A stretch of 64,000 nucleotides of DNA from Siphonodentalium dalli (taxonomy: Eukaryota > Mollusca > Scaphopoda > Gadilida > Siphonodentaliidae). The notes below the pieces were generated by a model. That model did no database searches, was not told where the DNA came from, and was given only the letters and a program-made list of their open reading frames with translations. A program made the translations under genes and the position numbers. Location: the NCBI GenBank assembly GCA_032622095.1, contig CP136064.1, positions 193,843,948 through 193,907,947 of the forward strand, written 5' to 3'. Below, in pieces: positions 53,129-62,946 of this stretch (the first letter of the stretch is position 1; every line of letters begins with the position of its first letter).

Positions 53129-54848
53129 GGGTGGATACACACATGCATGTAATCTCTGTAAATATCGTATATTTGGCGTTTTACATGGATCATACAGACC
53201 ATGTAATATGTGTCTGCTGATAACCCAATCATTGCGGCTATGTTTGACCACAGTGAGTAACGCTCTGAACGTGTAGAGTGTCGTTGACTGGACGAAGTCG
53301 TCAGGCCGCTTAAAATAATTGTTCGCGCGATAACCCAAATGTTGGACGTTCTGTTTAAATCATTGTCAGTCTTCTCTTGGTTGTATACCAGTGATGGTCC
53401 CAGGATTTCCACAATGCAGGGGCTATATTATACCGGAAGCTACCGGACTGACCATTACATATTTCATCGACCGGAGGGGGGGGGTGGCATGCAGCAACAT
53501 GAGGCCTACCCCCCTGAAGCAACGAAGCCACTCCTGATTTGTAAATATTGTAGTTGACAGTCATATCTGCCGTGTCTGTTTGCTACGAGTGATTAATCTC
53601 ATATGCAGCAATGGATGCTATTCATATAATTATGAACATATTATTACAGCTTTAAATTTGAAGGTATACAGAAGGTGGTGTTGCTGCATGTGTGTCTTCA
53701 TTCGGGAAAAGGGTTGTCCAGCTACGAGTCCACAACTACGTCACCTTTCCTCTCTTGTGTTATATACACACAATTTACAACTATGGAATATTTAAGTAAA
53801 ACATTATGTTGTACATTCTTGCCCAGATAATCCCGGCCGATACATTCAACTAAATCCCTTAGTTATTCGAAACTTTCGAGAACCAGCCCCCTCCCCCAAT
53901 CATGGATTATAGTCCAAAATGTGATAATTCAAGCCTGTACAGGCTAAAATGGTGACAGTTAGGAACTTGTTCATCCTTTGGCCTGAGAAACATATACTGC
54001 TCTGTAAATTCTGGGTTAAAATGGGAGGGGGTGACTCTTTTTTCTTTCAACGTTGTACCTGCATTAATGTTTTTGGCGCTGTAATGGATATATGCAAAGA
54101 AATCCCAATTGAAAGTTATCACATGAGCTCGCCCTCAAATTATCCGAGCAATCTCAACAAACTGGTATTGTCTGTCTTAATGTTCCAATGCCTGTATTCA
54201 AGGCATGAGAGCACCATATCGGATTGTTAAAGTTTGAACTGAGGCCATGCACAGTCGAGGAACAAATATCCTTATCCTGACTCGATTCGGCGTTGTCTGA
54301 TTAGGCTAAATCACTTTATACCATGGAATTCACCATGTATGAGTTAGTTGATTGCCATGTGTATTAATATAGCACTTCCAAAATGTGGAGCCAGAAAGCC
54401 GTTCGGGTTCTGCTGGACGAGATCAAATTGGGAGTCAGTGTGTGGGGCATTAAACACTCATGTATCACAATCGTCCTAAAATAGCTTCAAAAGTCTACAC
54501 ATTTATTTTTATTTTGGATGACCCTGTTTCCAAGAAATGACGAGAAACAAATCAAGTATAAAATCGACTCAAATCCACTTTTCGAAATGAACTAAAACTC
54601 GTGAAAAACAGCAACATATATCAGACAGGATTTATTCATTTCGGCACCCATGAAAAAAGACATGTTTATGACTGGCCTGAAATCTCTTGATAACAGTTAG
54701 TTTGGTTTTGGCTTATAACTACTCACCGGTCTCGCCTGTTGAAATGGAACGATCGCGCGCAGGCGATTAATGCTATCAATGATTGGTGTGACCATGTAAA
54801 ATACATGTATTTTACATACAGAAATTACATGCATGTGTGTATCCACCC
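53129..54848 (+). mobile_element. TIR element GGGTGGATACACACATG, copy 1 (1720 bp)
   Basis: The ends are inverted: left GGGTGGATACACACATGCAT, right ATGCATGTGTGTATCCACCC, continuing into ...GTAATCTCTGTAAAT / ATTTACA-GAAATTAC-like words. TAA lies at both boundaries (53126-53128 and 54849-54851). The interior has no recognised gene; open frames there are short. It includes a G8 tract (about 53476) and a TTTAAATTTGAAGGTATACA block. TAA plus short inverted ends suggests a PIF/Harbinger-type non-autonomous element (inference). Confidence 0.7.
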
Positions 54849-54851
54849 TAA

Positions 54852-56405
54852 GGGTGGATACACACATGCATGTAATCTCTGTAAATGTCGTGTATTTGTC
54901 GTTTTACATGGACCATACAGACCATGTAATATGAGTCCGCTGACAACCCAATCATTGCGGCTATGTTTGACCACAGTGGGCCAAGCTCTGAACGTGCAGA
55001 GAGCCGTTGACGGAACGAAGTCGTCAGGCCGCTTAAAATAATTGTTCGCGCGATAACCAAAATGTTGGACTTTCTGTTTAAATCATTGTCAGTCTTCTCT
55101 TGATTTTTATACCAGTGATGGCCCCAGGATTTCCCCAACGCAGGCCTATATTATCCCGGAAGCTACCGGACTGACCATTGCATATTTCCTCGACGGGTGG
55201 GTGGGGGCATGCAGCACCCTGGGTCCTGACCCCCCCCCCCCCCCCCCACCCACCAACGAAGCCACTCCTGAATTATAAAAATTGTAGTCGACAGTCATTT
55301 CTGTCGTATCTGGTTGATAAGAGCGATTAATCTAATATTCAGCAATTTATGCTATTCATATAATTATGAACATAGTATTACAGCTTTAAATTTGAGAGTA
55401 CATAAGGTGGTGTTGCTGTGTGTCTTCATTCAGGAAAAGGGTTGTCTAGCTCTACGAGTTCCCAACTACGTCACCTGTCCTCTCTTGTGTTATATATGTA
55501 TACGCAAATTTTACAACTATGGAATATGTATGTTAAACATATTGTACATTCATGCCCAGATAATCCCGGCTGATACATTCAACTATATCCCTTAGTTGTT
55601 CGAAGCTTTCGATAACCAGCCCCCTCCCCAATCATAGATTATGGTCCAAAATGTTATAATTCAAGCGTGTACAAGCTAAAATTGTGACAGTTATATAATT
55701 CAAGCGTGTACAAGCTAAATTTGTGACAGTTAGGAACTTGTTCAACCTTTGGTTTGAGAAACATATACTGTTATGTAAATTCGGGGTGAAAATTCGGGGG
55801 GGGGGGGGTGTCACTCTTTTTACATTCAACGCTGTACCTGCATTAATTTTTTGGCGCTATAATGGACATTTGCATGGAAATCCCAATTGAATGTTATCAC
55901 ATGAGCTCGTTCTGAAACTATCCGAGGAATCTCAACGAACCGGTATTGTCTGTCTTAATTTTCTTATGCCTGTTATTCAAGGCATGAGCGCACCGTATCG
56001 GATTGGTAGTGGGACATTAAACACTCGTGTATCACAATGGCCCTAAAAGAGCTTCAAATTCTGCAAATTTTATTTTTATTTTGGATGACCCTGAAATAAC
56101 GAGAAACAAATCAAGTATAAAATCGACGGACTCAAATCCACTTTTCGAAATGAAAAACTTTTCGTGAAAAACAGCAACATATATCAGACAGGAATTATTC
56201 ATTTCGGCATCCATGAAAGAAGTTATGACTGGCCTGAAATTTCTTGATAGCAGTTAGTTTGATAATGGCTCATAACTGCTCACTTGTCTCGCCTGTTGAA
56301 ATTGTAAGATCGCGGACAGGCGACTAATGCTATCAATGATTGGTGTGACCATGTAAAATACATGGATTTTACATACAGAAATTACATGCATGTGTGTATC
56401 CACCC
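54852..56405 (+). mobile_element. TIR element GGGTGGATACACACATG, copy 2 (1554 bp)
   Basis: Direct tandem copy of 53129-54848, joined through a single TAA. It differs by many substitutions and indels, a longer C17 run (55231-55247), a duplicated TAATTCAAGCGTGTACAAGC block (55656 and 55696) and a G11-12 run near 55797. Ends TGCATGTGTGTATCCACCC. Not coding. Confidence 0.7.
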
Positions 56406-56408
56406 TAA

Positions 56409-56920
56409 GGGTGGATACACACATGCATGTAATCTATGTAATTATCGTGTATTTGGCGTTTTACATGGATCATACAGACAATGCAATATGTGTCCACTGA
56501 CAACCCAATCATTGCCGACGTGTTGACTGCACTTTGTTCTAGTTGCAATAAAGTCGGAATATAGATAAACCGCTATCTTAGACCGAGTCGCCAGGCCACT
56601 TAAAATATTTGTTCGTGGGATAACCCATATGGTGGACGTTCTATTTAAATAATTACCAATCCTCTCTTGATATTCATAGCAGTGGTGGATCAGGATTTCC
56701 ACCAACTTGGGGCTATATGTGATCCCGAAAGCTACCAGGCGGTGTGGCTAACTCTGAGCTATTCAACTAAAACATATTATATTGTACCTTTTTCCCCAGT
56801 TTATTCCGACCGATGCATTCAATTAAGTCCCTTAGCGAATTGAAGCTTTCGCGACCCCACACCAAACAAGAATCATGGTCGAAATTGTTCAATATCAAGC
56901 CTGTATATAAATATGTTGTG
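56409..56920 (+). mobile_element. TIR element GGGTGGATACACACATG, copy 3 (left part only)
   Basis: Begins GGGTGGATACACACATGCAT after another TAA (56406-56408). It follows the copy pattern to about 56700, then skips to the CTAGGGAAT-like region (TTCAATTAAGTCCCTTAG) and fades near 56920. It is internally deleted or truncated; no right end was found. Confidence 0.65.
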
Positions 56921-57654
56921 TTGTGCACATTTCACTTAAAAGTTTTTTAAAAGAGAGATTTCCAATTAAAAAAATGATGAACTGTCCTTAAAACAATACA
57001 CATTTCTGTCCCAATTCATAGGAAATAATTGAAAAAAAACATATTTCCCAGCGACAGAAGCTCCTTGTCTCTTTGGTTCAAATTTATTATTTTACACTCC
57101 GAATCTATATGTGTACGGTAATTCTAGGGGAAAGACTTTTTGGGGGCCTGTTATGGTGCGAAACTGTCTCTTTTGTTGTTCGATTTTATTATGTTAAGAT
57201 TTTAAATATTACAAATAGTATACTTTTATGGGGCGAACATATATAATGGGGAATCACTATTTACCTCCCCCCCCCCCCCGAATTCCGTAATTATATCTCT
57301 TTCAACATGACCATGTACTACTGGTATACATTGGAACAGTACTATGGTTGGGATATGCTCAGTTCATGAACAAACTAAATATTGTTGCATGTGTGGTTCT
57401 CTGCATCCGCGAATCGATGACTATATTGTACCTCGCCTCTAATGATATTTCTCGTTCGATCAATTGGATATACTAGACCTACTTAATACATAATTTGTGC
57501 TCGGGGGCAATTAATTCATCTACTCAAGTGCCGAAATGGCCGATTGATAAATGCCCTGTGTGTTTTGTTTTCCCTGGAGAATCACTGCATATGTCTCTGT
57601 TCCTGTGACCTGTACAAACCCGTAATTTTTACTTTGCCAGGACAAAACGGGCAT
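56921..57654. other. No recognised gene
   Basis: Contains a C12-like tract at about 57267-57279. The frame is frequently closed. Nothing else was noticed. Confidence 0.3.
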
Positions 57655-58134
57655 CTACAGTACCAGTCAGAAGAAGGGGTATATTTATTGCGATATTGAG
57701 CGCGCTTAATTTCGAAAAAAACGCGATTAGAGCGCAATACCAAAAATCTGTCGCGCTTATTATTGCGATATTGAACGCAAAATATTGCGACATTAAGCGC
57801 GCTAAATTTCATACAGAACCGATGGTGTCATATTTATATTAGATAAATACTCTGCAGCTATAATTATATACTATAACTATAATTATATACAAATCTAAAA
57901 CATTGTCTCTATTTATGCAATAAACAATATAGAAGCACTAATTTGATTTAAATGTCACAATTTTGAGTGCAAGATGTCGCAATATTAAGCGCGAAATATT
58001 TCGATATTAAGCGCAAAATATTGCAATAATATCGCAAGCGGCGCGCTTATAAGCATTTCCACTTGCAATATTATTGCAATATTGGGCGCTAAAATAGCGC
58101 GCTTAATATACCACTTATTTGACTGGTAATGTAG
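57655..58134. mobile_element. Foldback element rich in ATTGCGATATTAAGCGCG words
   Basis: A 480-bp element with inverted ends: left CTACAGTACCAGTCAGAAGA, right its diverged complement TTGACTGGTAATGTAG, followed inward by GGTATAT-TTA and GCGCGCTTAAT on both sides. The inner arms contain about a dozen copies of ATTGCGATATT(A/G)A(A/G)CGC in both orientations. The middle (57800-57960) is plain AT-rich DNA. Non-coding. Confidence 0.7.
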
Positions 58135-58754
58135 CTGTTGAGTCTGCTTTAGACGTTTTCTGGCTTCCCCTCCCTTTAAATAATATGCGCTATATATATA
58201 TGCAAGAAAATGTTGGTAGTTGTCGTTAAAAAAAAGAGCACGAAATTGAATTACATGAATTGGTGTATTGCGCCCAATTTCAGAGACATCTCGCATTTAA
58301 GGTGCTACACATTGTTCAGGCAACGAACTATAAAGCTGTAGTGCTGGTTCGCTTTTGTTATGGTCTGCGGATAAAGATAGGTTGGCAAATTATTGTGCTC
58401 ATTATGCATGCCGCTTTAAAAGAATTTTTTTTTAGATAGAACATTATATTTTACAAGTTGAGAATTCTGATACAGGGTTCTCTTTCAGTGAAAATTTGGG
58501 TTGGATGAAAATGTAACCGAAAAATCTTTTGGGGAATCGAATCTGTAAGAATTGTGAATCGAGTTTTCATGAAATTGAAACGCGAGGGCAAATTAAAAGG
58601 TAATGAGTTGTGTAAACCATGATCAATTGAGGTCTAATTTAAGGGGTAAGTTTTCAATGAAATAAGGTCCACTATCTAGATTTTGGAAACAAGAGTGCAC
58701 ATTCGTCATGCGTAAAAACCGAAAACACATGATTACATTCATTTATCTTGACTT
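58135..58754. other. Nothing recognised
   Basis: AT-rich sequence upstream of a LINE remnant. Decayed 5' parts of that element may lie here, but I cannot recognise RT motifs. Confidence 0.3.
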
Positions 58755-58763
58755 GAACGTCGT

Positions 58764-58970
58764 ATGTACACACATGCCGCGCCAAGTGCTTGGAACTCAA
58801 TTCCTCTCGACATTCGTCGCTCGCATTCCCTTGATATATTCAAACAACGACTGAAAACGCACTTCTTCAAGATTTACCCACAACAGTTAGCCACAGATGA
58901 CATTGTATCATTATTGATTCAATTGTGTGTGATTGCTATCATCCAATGTTTGTATATAACTTGTATATAG
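58764..58970 (+). pseudogene. L2/CR1-like LINE C-terminus
   Basis: The frame starts mid-protein and reads AAPSAWNSIPLDIRRSHSLD then IFKQRLKTHFFK. This is the conserved C-terminal block (A-P-WN-LP--IR ... SL--FK--LKTH-F) of L2/CR1-group retrotransposon proteins. It ends at TAG after about 35 further residues. No RT core precedes it. The 3' end at 58971-59030 fits the same element. The copy is 5'-truncated, as usual for LINEs. Confidence 0.8.
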
Positions 58971-59032
58971 AGTCACAAGCGCTTCGAGCTACATCGGGGA
59001 TGAAGCGCTATATAAATACTCTATAATATATC
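58971..59032 (+). mobile_element. L2-like LINE 3' UTR end
   Basis: AAGCGCTTCGAGCTACATCG then GATGAAGCGCTATATAAATACTC (stem words GCGCTTC / GAAGCGC). The GAAGCGCTATATAAATA terminus after a small stem-loop is the characteristic 3' end of L2-type LINEs. Confidence 0.7.
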
Positions 59033-59299
59033 ATTTTGAAATTCTGAAGCATTAGCTAGATACGACGATTGCCAGTGACGTGACTCAGAACATTTAATTT
59101 AAAGTGTATAGACGTTTACTCTAATGCCTATAAATGACCGCAACCCAAACCTGAATGAAAAGTAGAATGCGTACGAGGATGTATAGCCGTTTTCTTTTGA
59201 ATGACAGCGTCGCAACCTATTAGCTTGATATCCTGCTTCCACGTAGCAACACAATTCTGATATTAGTCACTCCCCAACTCAACCATCAGTTCTTTGTTA

Positions 59300-59600
59300 T
59301 AGATCTACCGTATAAATTGCCTTCCAGAGCAGAAGTATACCAATTACCTAACACATATGATGGAAATACTCCCTCTCCAAAAATCAGTGTATTTTCGGAA
59401 CCATGCAATCATATCAGTTGAAATGAAACGAACAACCACACAAACTCCATCAACCCCCGGCTAGCAAATCAACAATAACCCATAGCAATGAGCTCTGGGG
59501 GCATTACAAAGTTCCACACAAAGTACCATAATACCACAAAGCATGCATGTAGATTTGTTCAGCTATCACATTGTTAACATTTGCGTACTTAAATGTTGGT
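59300..59600 (+). repeat. Dispersed repeat shared with 31900-32170
   Basis: Same ordered blocks as the minus strand of 31900-32170. It includes TCAGTTGAAATGAAACGAAC, ACCCATAGCAATGAGCTCTG and ATTGTTAACATTTG. No coding content. Confidence 0.55.
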
Positions 59601-59647
59601 ATTGTTATCTACCAAATCATTCAGCAATTCGTTATTGTGGCGTATAT

Positions 59648-59955
59648 AGTACTAGAAGGTGACCCGACTTCGTCCGGGCTTTGACATTGAATTGACCATT
59701 TTGAAGGTCAAGGTCAGATGGGGTCACGATTTGACCCGTCCAAAACACTCCCTGGAAACAATTACCACTAAGTATCGAATTTCGTCAAAATCCGTCTGGC
59801 AGTTTACCAACACCAACACCCCAAAAATGGTGGAAATTGGCCCAGCGGATACCGAGATACCCTATGTATCAAATTTCGTCCGAAAAATCCGCCAGTTTTA
59901 CCCACTGATTTCCACTAAAGTATATAAACGCGCCTCATATACACACGCTCGTTAA
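59648..59955 (+). mobile_element. RTE-like or related repeat, left end and partial unit
   Basis: Starts ACTAGAAGGTGACCCGACTT then CGTCCGGGCT (hairpin word CCCGACTTCGTCCGGG) and continues with GAAGGTCAAGGTCA, TCGAATTTCGTCAAAATCCG, GGTGGAAATTGGCCCAG and CAAATTTCGTCCG. The class resembles RTE-type 3' regions (TTTCGTC-AAATC-GTCCA; recollection). It pairs in style with 60780-61016. The apparent frame is not a gene. Confidence 0.45.
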
Positions 59956-60069
59956 TTATCAAGCTTCAACGTAAAGATAAATTAGCATTGTGTAGTAAAT
60001 TTTAACTAATTATTTTCTCGGCGTCAAAGTTGAACAATGTCGATGTTGATGGCATTGACGGTTTGGGGG

Positions 60070-60457
60070 CACCGGTAGATTTTTTATTATTTTTTTTAGA
60101 ACCCGGGGCTATTGCGGACCACTCATATCGGCTGGAGCACCCCGAAAGAGGTGACCCACCCTTACGAGATGGTCAAATTGCCTGTCAGGGTCAGTCCCCG
60201 CTAAAGCGGAAGTCCGTCAGTCAGTCACGACCACTCGTCCTCCTCAGGCTGCGGACCCACACCGTGGAAGTCCCGTCCGATGGGGTGACCATCGTCGGGG
60301 ACGTATCTCACAGCACGGGCTCGAGCCAAAAGGCCGAGAAGCGATCGAATGAGCACCATCCCTATGGTCCGAAACCCCAGCCAAATGGAGTGGTGGATGA
60401 GAATCGAGGCTCTTGGATGAGATTCCAGACCATAACGATGATGGCCACCGGTAGATT
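60070..60457. repeat. 12-bp target-site duplication flanking a retroposon
   Basis: CACCGGTAGATT occurs at 60070-60081 and 60446-60457, exactly flanking the insertion 60082-60445, whose A-rich tail (minus strand) abuts the left copy. This is the expected product of target-primed reverse transcription. Confidence 0.75.
60082..60445 (-). mobile_element. SINE-like retroposon containing the 5' end of U2 snRNA
   Basis: Read on the minus strand, the 364-bp insertion ends in an A-rich tail (TTCTAAAAAAAATAATAAAA) and is flanked by a 12-bp duplication. About 100 bases from its 5' end, 60345 down to 60324 match the first 22 nucleotides of U2 snRNA without a mismatch (ATCGCTTCTCGGCCTTTTGG and the next two). 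A few bases further, GATACGTCC resembles the stem-loop IIa part of U2, but the branch-point-pairing region (GTGTAGTATC) is replaced. The rest is GC-rich and unlike its AT-rich neighbours. No pol III A/B boxes were recognised. The + strand frame over it (60030-60500) is therefore probably not a gene. Confidence 0.7.
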
Positions 60458-60779
60458 ACAACAGCGAAATAGCATTTCAGCTAAATGGATTCTTGGATGA
60501 GATTCCAGACTCGCGGGGTAAATGTAAACAACTTGAGCCTATGCGTGGTGTAAATATACGAAAAATAAATATATCGACAATAGACCTAAGAATATCAGCT
60601 GTAACAAAATTTATATATCAGAAATTGTAAATGATTTATTTTGGGATAGATACACGATTCTTAATAGCCTGCAAATTGACAATATATATTGTAAATGTTA
60701 TAATTTTGGGGAAAATACACGATTCGTAATTGCCTGTAAATTGCTTACGTTCGTCAACGTATGAATATAGAGTTATCCT

Positions 60780-61016
60780 CCCTGCATCGCAGTGCTAAAT
60801 TCCGGCGTGTTAGCACTGCGGATCCCGAGATATGAGTTTTGAAGGTCAAGGTGACACCGCACGGACAAATGGACGGGCCCATGTTCGTTCCCGGGTCGAA
60901 TTACGTGTCCGTACCAAGTTTGGTCGAAATCGGTCCAACCGTGTTCGAGTCCATCGCGAACACACACACACACACACAGATCTTCCAAAATATATAATAG
61001 ATATAGTACCCTATTA
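60780..61016 (+). mobile_element. RTE-like 3' end with CA repeat and ATAGATATAG tail
   Basis: AGATATGAGTTTTGAAGGTCA, GGTCGAAATCGGTCCAACCG, GAGTCCATCGCGAACACACAC(AC)n then TATATAATAGATATAG. The AAATCGGTCCA-CCGT ... CGAACACACACA ... TATAGAT order is the usual RTE-type LINE or derived SINE 3' terminus (recollection). No coding region. Confidence 0.55.
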
Positions 61017-62124
61017 GAAATGTAGTCTGGTGTCGTTATGTGCTGCGAAGGAACTGTATGACAACTGTGCCTCACGATTTATTCGTGCAGTATATATAAG
61101 CGGAAAACTGGCCTCGGAATGTTTTATTAATTTGTTGCCAAATGGTCTTGTAAGTTTTTATTGTTGCGTGCCAACTGCTCATCGTGGGCGTATTTTTGTC
61201 AAAGAATATTTCACATGCTCACATTTGATAATTGCGTCAGACACGACCATCTGTCTTGCCACTCGCTGACGATCCATAAGCGATTTTGTGCAAATTTAGC
61301 CTCGCGATCTGTGCTAATTTTCATTGACAACTGTTGTCAATGACAATTTGTTAATCGAGAAAATACTCCTGACAGTGCATATTCCTGTAACCGTTTTATC
61401 ATCGACGGGCATGAAATGGAAAACAAAACACGTAATAGAACTCCTATAGGGTACAAACCGTGATAATTTTATCACCAAATCAATTCAATTGAACACGTTG
61501 AAGAGATAGGCATTTAATTCTCTTGGAACAGTCGCGCGACGTTCAATTCCCGACGGCCCATCACGTGACATAATGTAATGCCATTGACAAATCGTGCTGT
61601 CGAGAGTTTATTGAATTTGTGCGGATAAATAATATCTTAACTGTGTTCGCTGCAGAAAAGTCGAATTATCTGTTTTAAAACTTAAGTCTGCAACAATTGT
61701 AACAAGTAATGTGCACGCTCGTGGTCAAATTAAAATTTCAAAAAACTGGGTCCATCTCTGTACATGCACCAATGTGAACAGGCAGCTCGTTTCTGGACAC
61801 AAAATTGTTAGCTTCCACCACCCTGGAGTCGCCCTCCAATATTGGTTGGCCTTTGATAAAATATCCCCCTTATACGAATATTGTTCGTGCAGGTTAAGTT
61901 GTACGTACGTGTGGCATGTAGGTCTTTAGACGTATACAATCCCCACGTACATGTTGGAACGACGCACCTGGAATAACAGCCATGCTACCTGCATGTTGTC
62001 TCTTTTTTCACGTTTATGTCTAAAGTTTGTATTACCACTGCAGTTGCCGTGGATACCTAAACATTTGTATAAAGTCGGCTCGATCCATGCTTGAAAGTAG
62101 GATGGGATATTTACAGAGAACTAT
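61017..62124. other. No recognised gene
   Basis: Frames at 61030-61343 and 61711-61929 are unrecognised. A hairpin CATTGACAACTGTTGTCAATG is at 61322-61342. The region is slightly richer in GC than average. Confidence 0.3.
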
Positions 62125-62523
62125 TTAACCCTTTAGTCAACAGAAGGGCCCTGTGCCAATGCATTCTCTTATATATGCGAGTCGACCATAGGTCGCCTCG
62201 CATATATAAGAGAATGCATTGGCTTAACACATTACAAATTATAAAATTGTTAAAGAATGTAAGAAAAAATGGTAAAAAGTGTTAAAAAAAGTTTTTTTTT
62301 AGGCCAATGCATTCTCTTATATATGCGAGGCGACCTATGGTCGACTCGCATATATAAGAGAATGCATTGGCACAGGGCTAACTGTAACTATCACAATGTG
62401 GTCAAGGAGCCGGTTGCAATGATATCCATATTTGTATGGTTCTATTGAGACAGACCGAAGATATTTTAGGCTGTTGAAGCTTTATTTGGCCGGTTTTGGT
62501 CGGTTTGTTGGGTAAAGGGTTAA
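62125..62523. mobile_element. Double-hairpin MITE, TTAACCC ends (copy with near-perfect hairpins)
   Basis: TTAA at 62125 and 62520. Left TTAACCCTTTAGTCAACAG, right GGGTAAAGGGTTAA. Two near-perfect hairpins (62154-62223 and 62303-62372) are arranged as inverted copies around a spacer with AATTATAAAATTGTTAAAGAA, which is shared with 41708-42175. About 130 bp of private sequence lies between the second hairpin and the right end. Both hairpins have the apex GACC/GGTC. Confidence 0.8.
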
Positions 62524-62673
62524 TTATAATTTTTGGTGATTGATAGCGATACAACAACGTCAGAAGTCACGCAGGATGGTATCTGAACATGCCTATTAAT
62601 TCAGTTTGATAGATGGAAGGTAGTTCTAAAACATGTAGTAGTCATATGTGATATGATATTACTTATTGACAAG

Positions 62674-62946
62674 TTACACCCACTCGGGGGAGATGTCATA
62701 CAACATACAAGTAACATCAATACATATAAAATTGTTAGACATATGGGACGCAATACAAGTAATGGTTTTTAAGCGCTCTCTTTTCAAATAATTTCCAGAC
62801 GATGTTATACAGATTGTAGTGCAAACATCTTTGTATTCGTTCTTAATCAGAAATTTATATTTATCGTCATCATTCATACATTGAAATTCGGGTATTTTTT
62901 CTAAAATGTCATTGAAAAATCTGTCGCGCTTTCCGCTATTCTTCAT
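62674..62946 (-). pseudogene. LINE C-terminal remnant
   Basis: Minus-strand frame: KRDRFFNDILEKIPEFQCMN then DDDKYKFLIKNEYKDVCTT ... NYLKRER. The pattern FF--I-EKIP-F--M---DK--FL--NE--- ... L--R is the region after the zinc knuckle in CR1/L2-like LINE proteins. The zinc knuckle itself and the RT are not seen upstream. After KRER the frame runs on without similarity for about 35 residues to a stop. Truncated relic. Confidence 0.65.

Noticed and set aside
53339-55138. Repeated open frames in the 53-56 kb region that look like paralogous genes
   Set aside because: They are the same non-coding stretch of a tandem TIR element; frames are not kept between copies and none has a recognisable domain.
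60030-60500. 156-codon + strand open frame, GC-rich, looking like a gene
   Set aside because: It is read backwards through the U2-containing retroposon and begins and ends in its flanks; the residues reflect the retroposon sequence and there is no known domain.
62127-62400. Hairpins considered as microRNA precursors or CRISPR-like repeats
   Set aside because: They occur within TTAA- or TA-bounded MITEs in several copies, have perfect DNA palindromes without a spacer system, and the genome is eukaryotic; expression would have to be shown.
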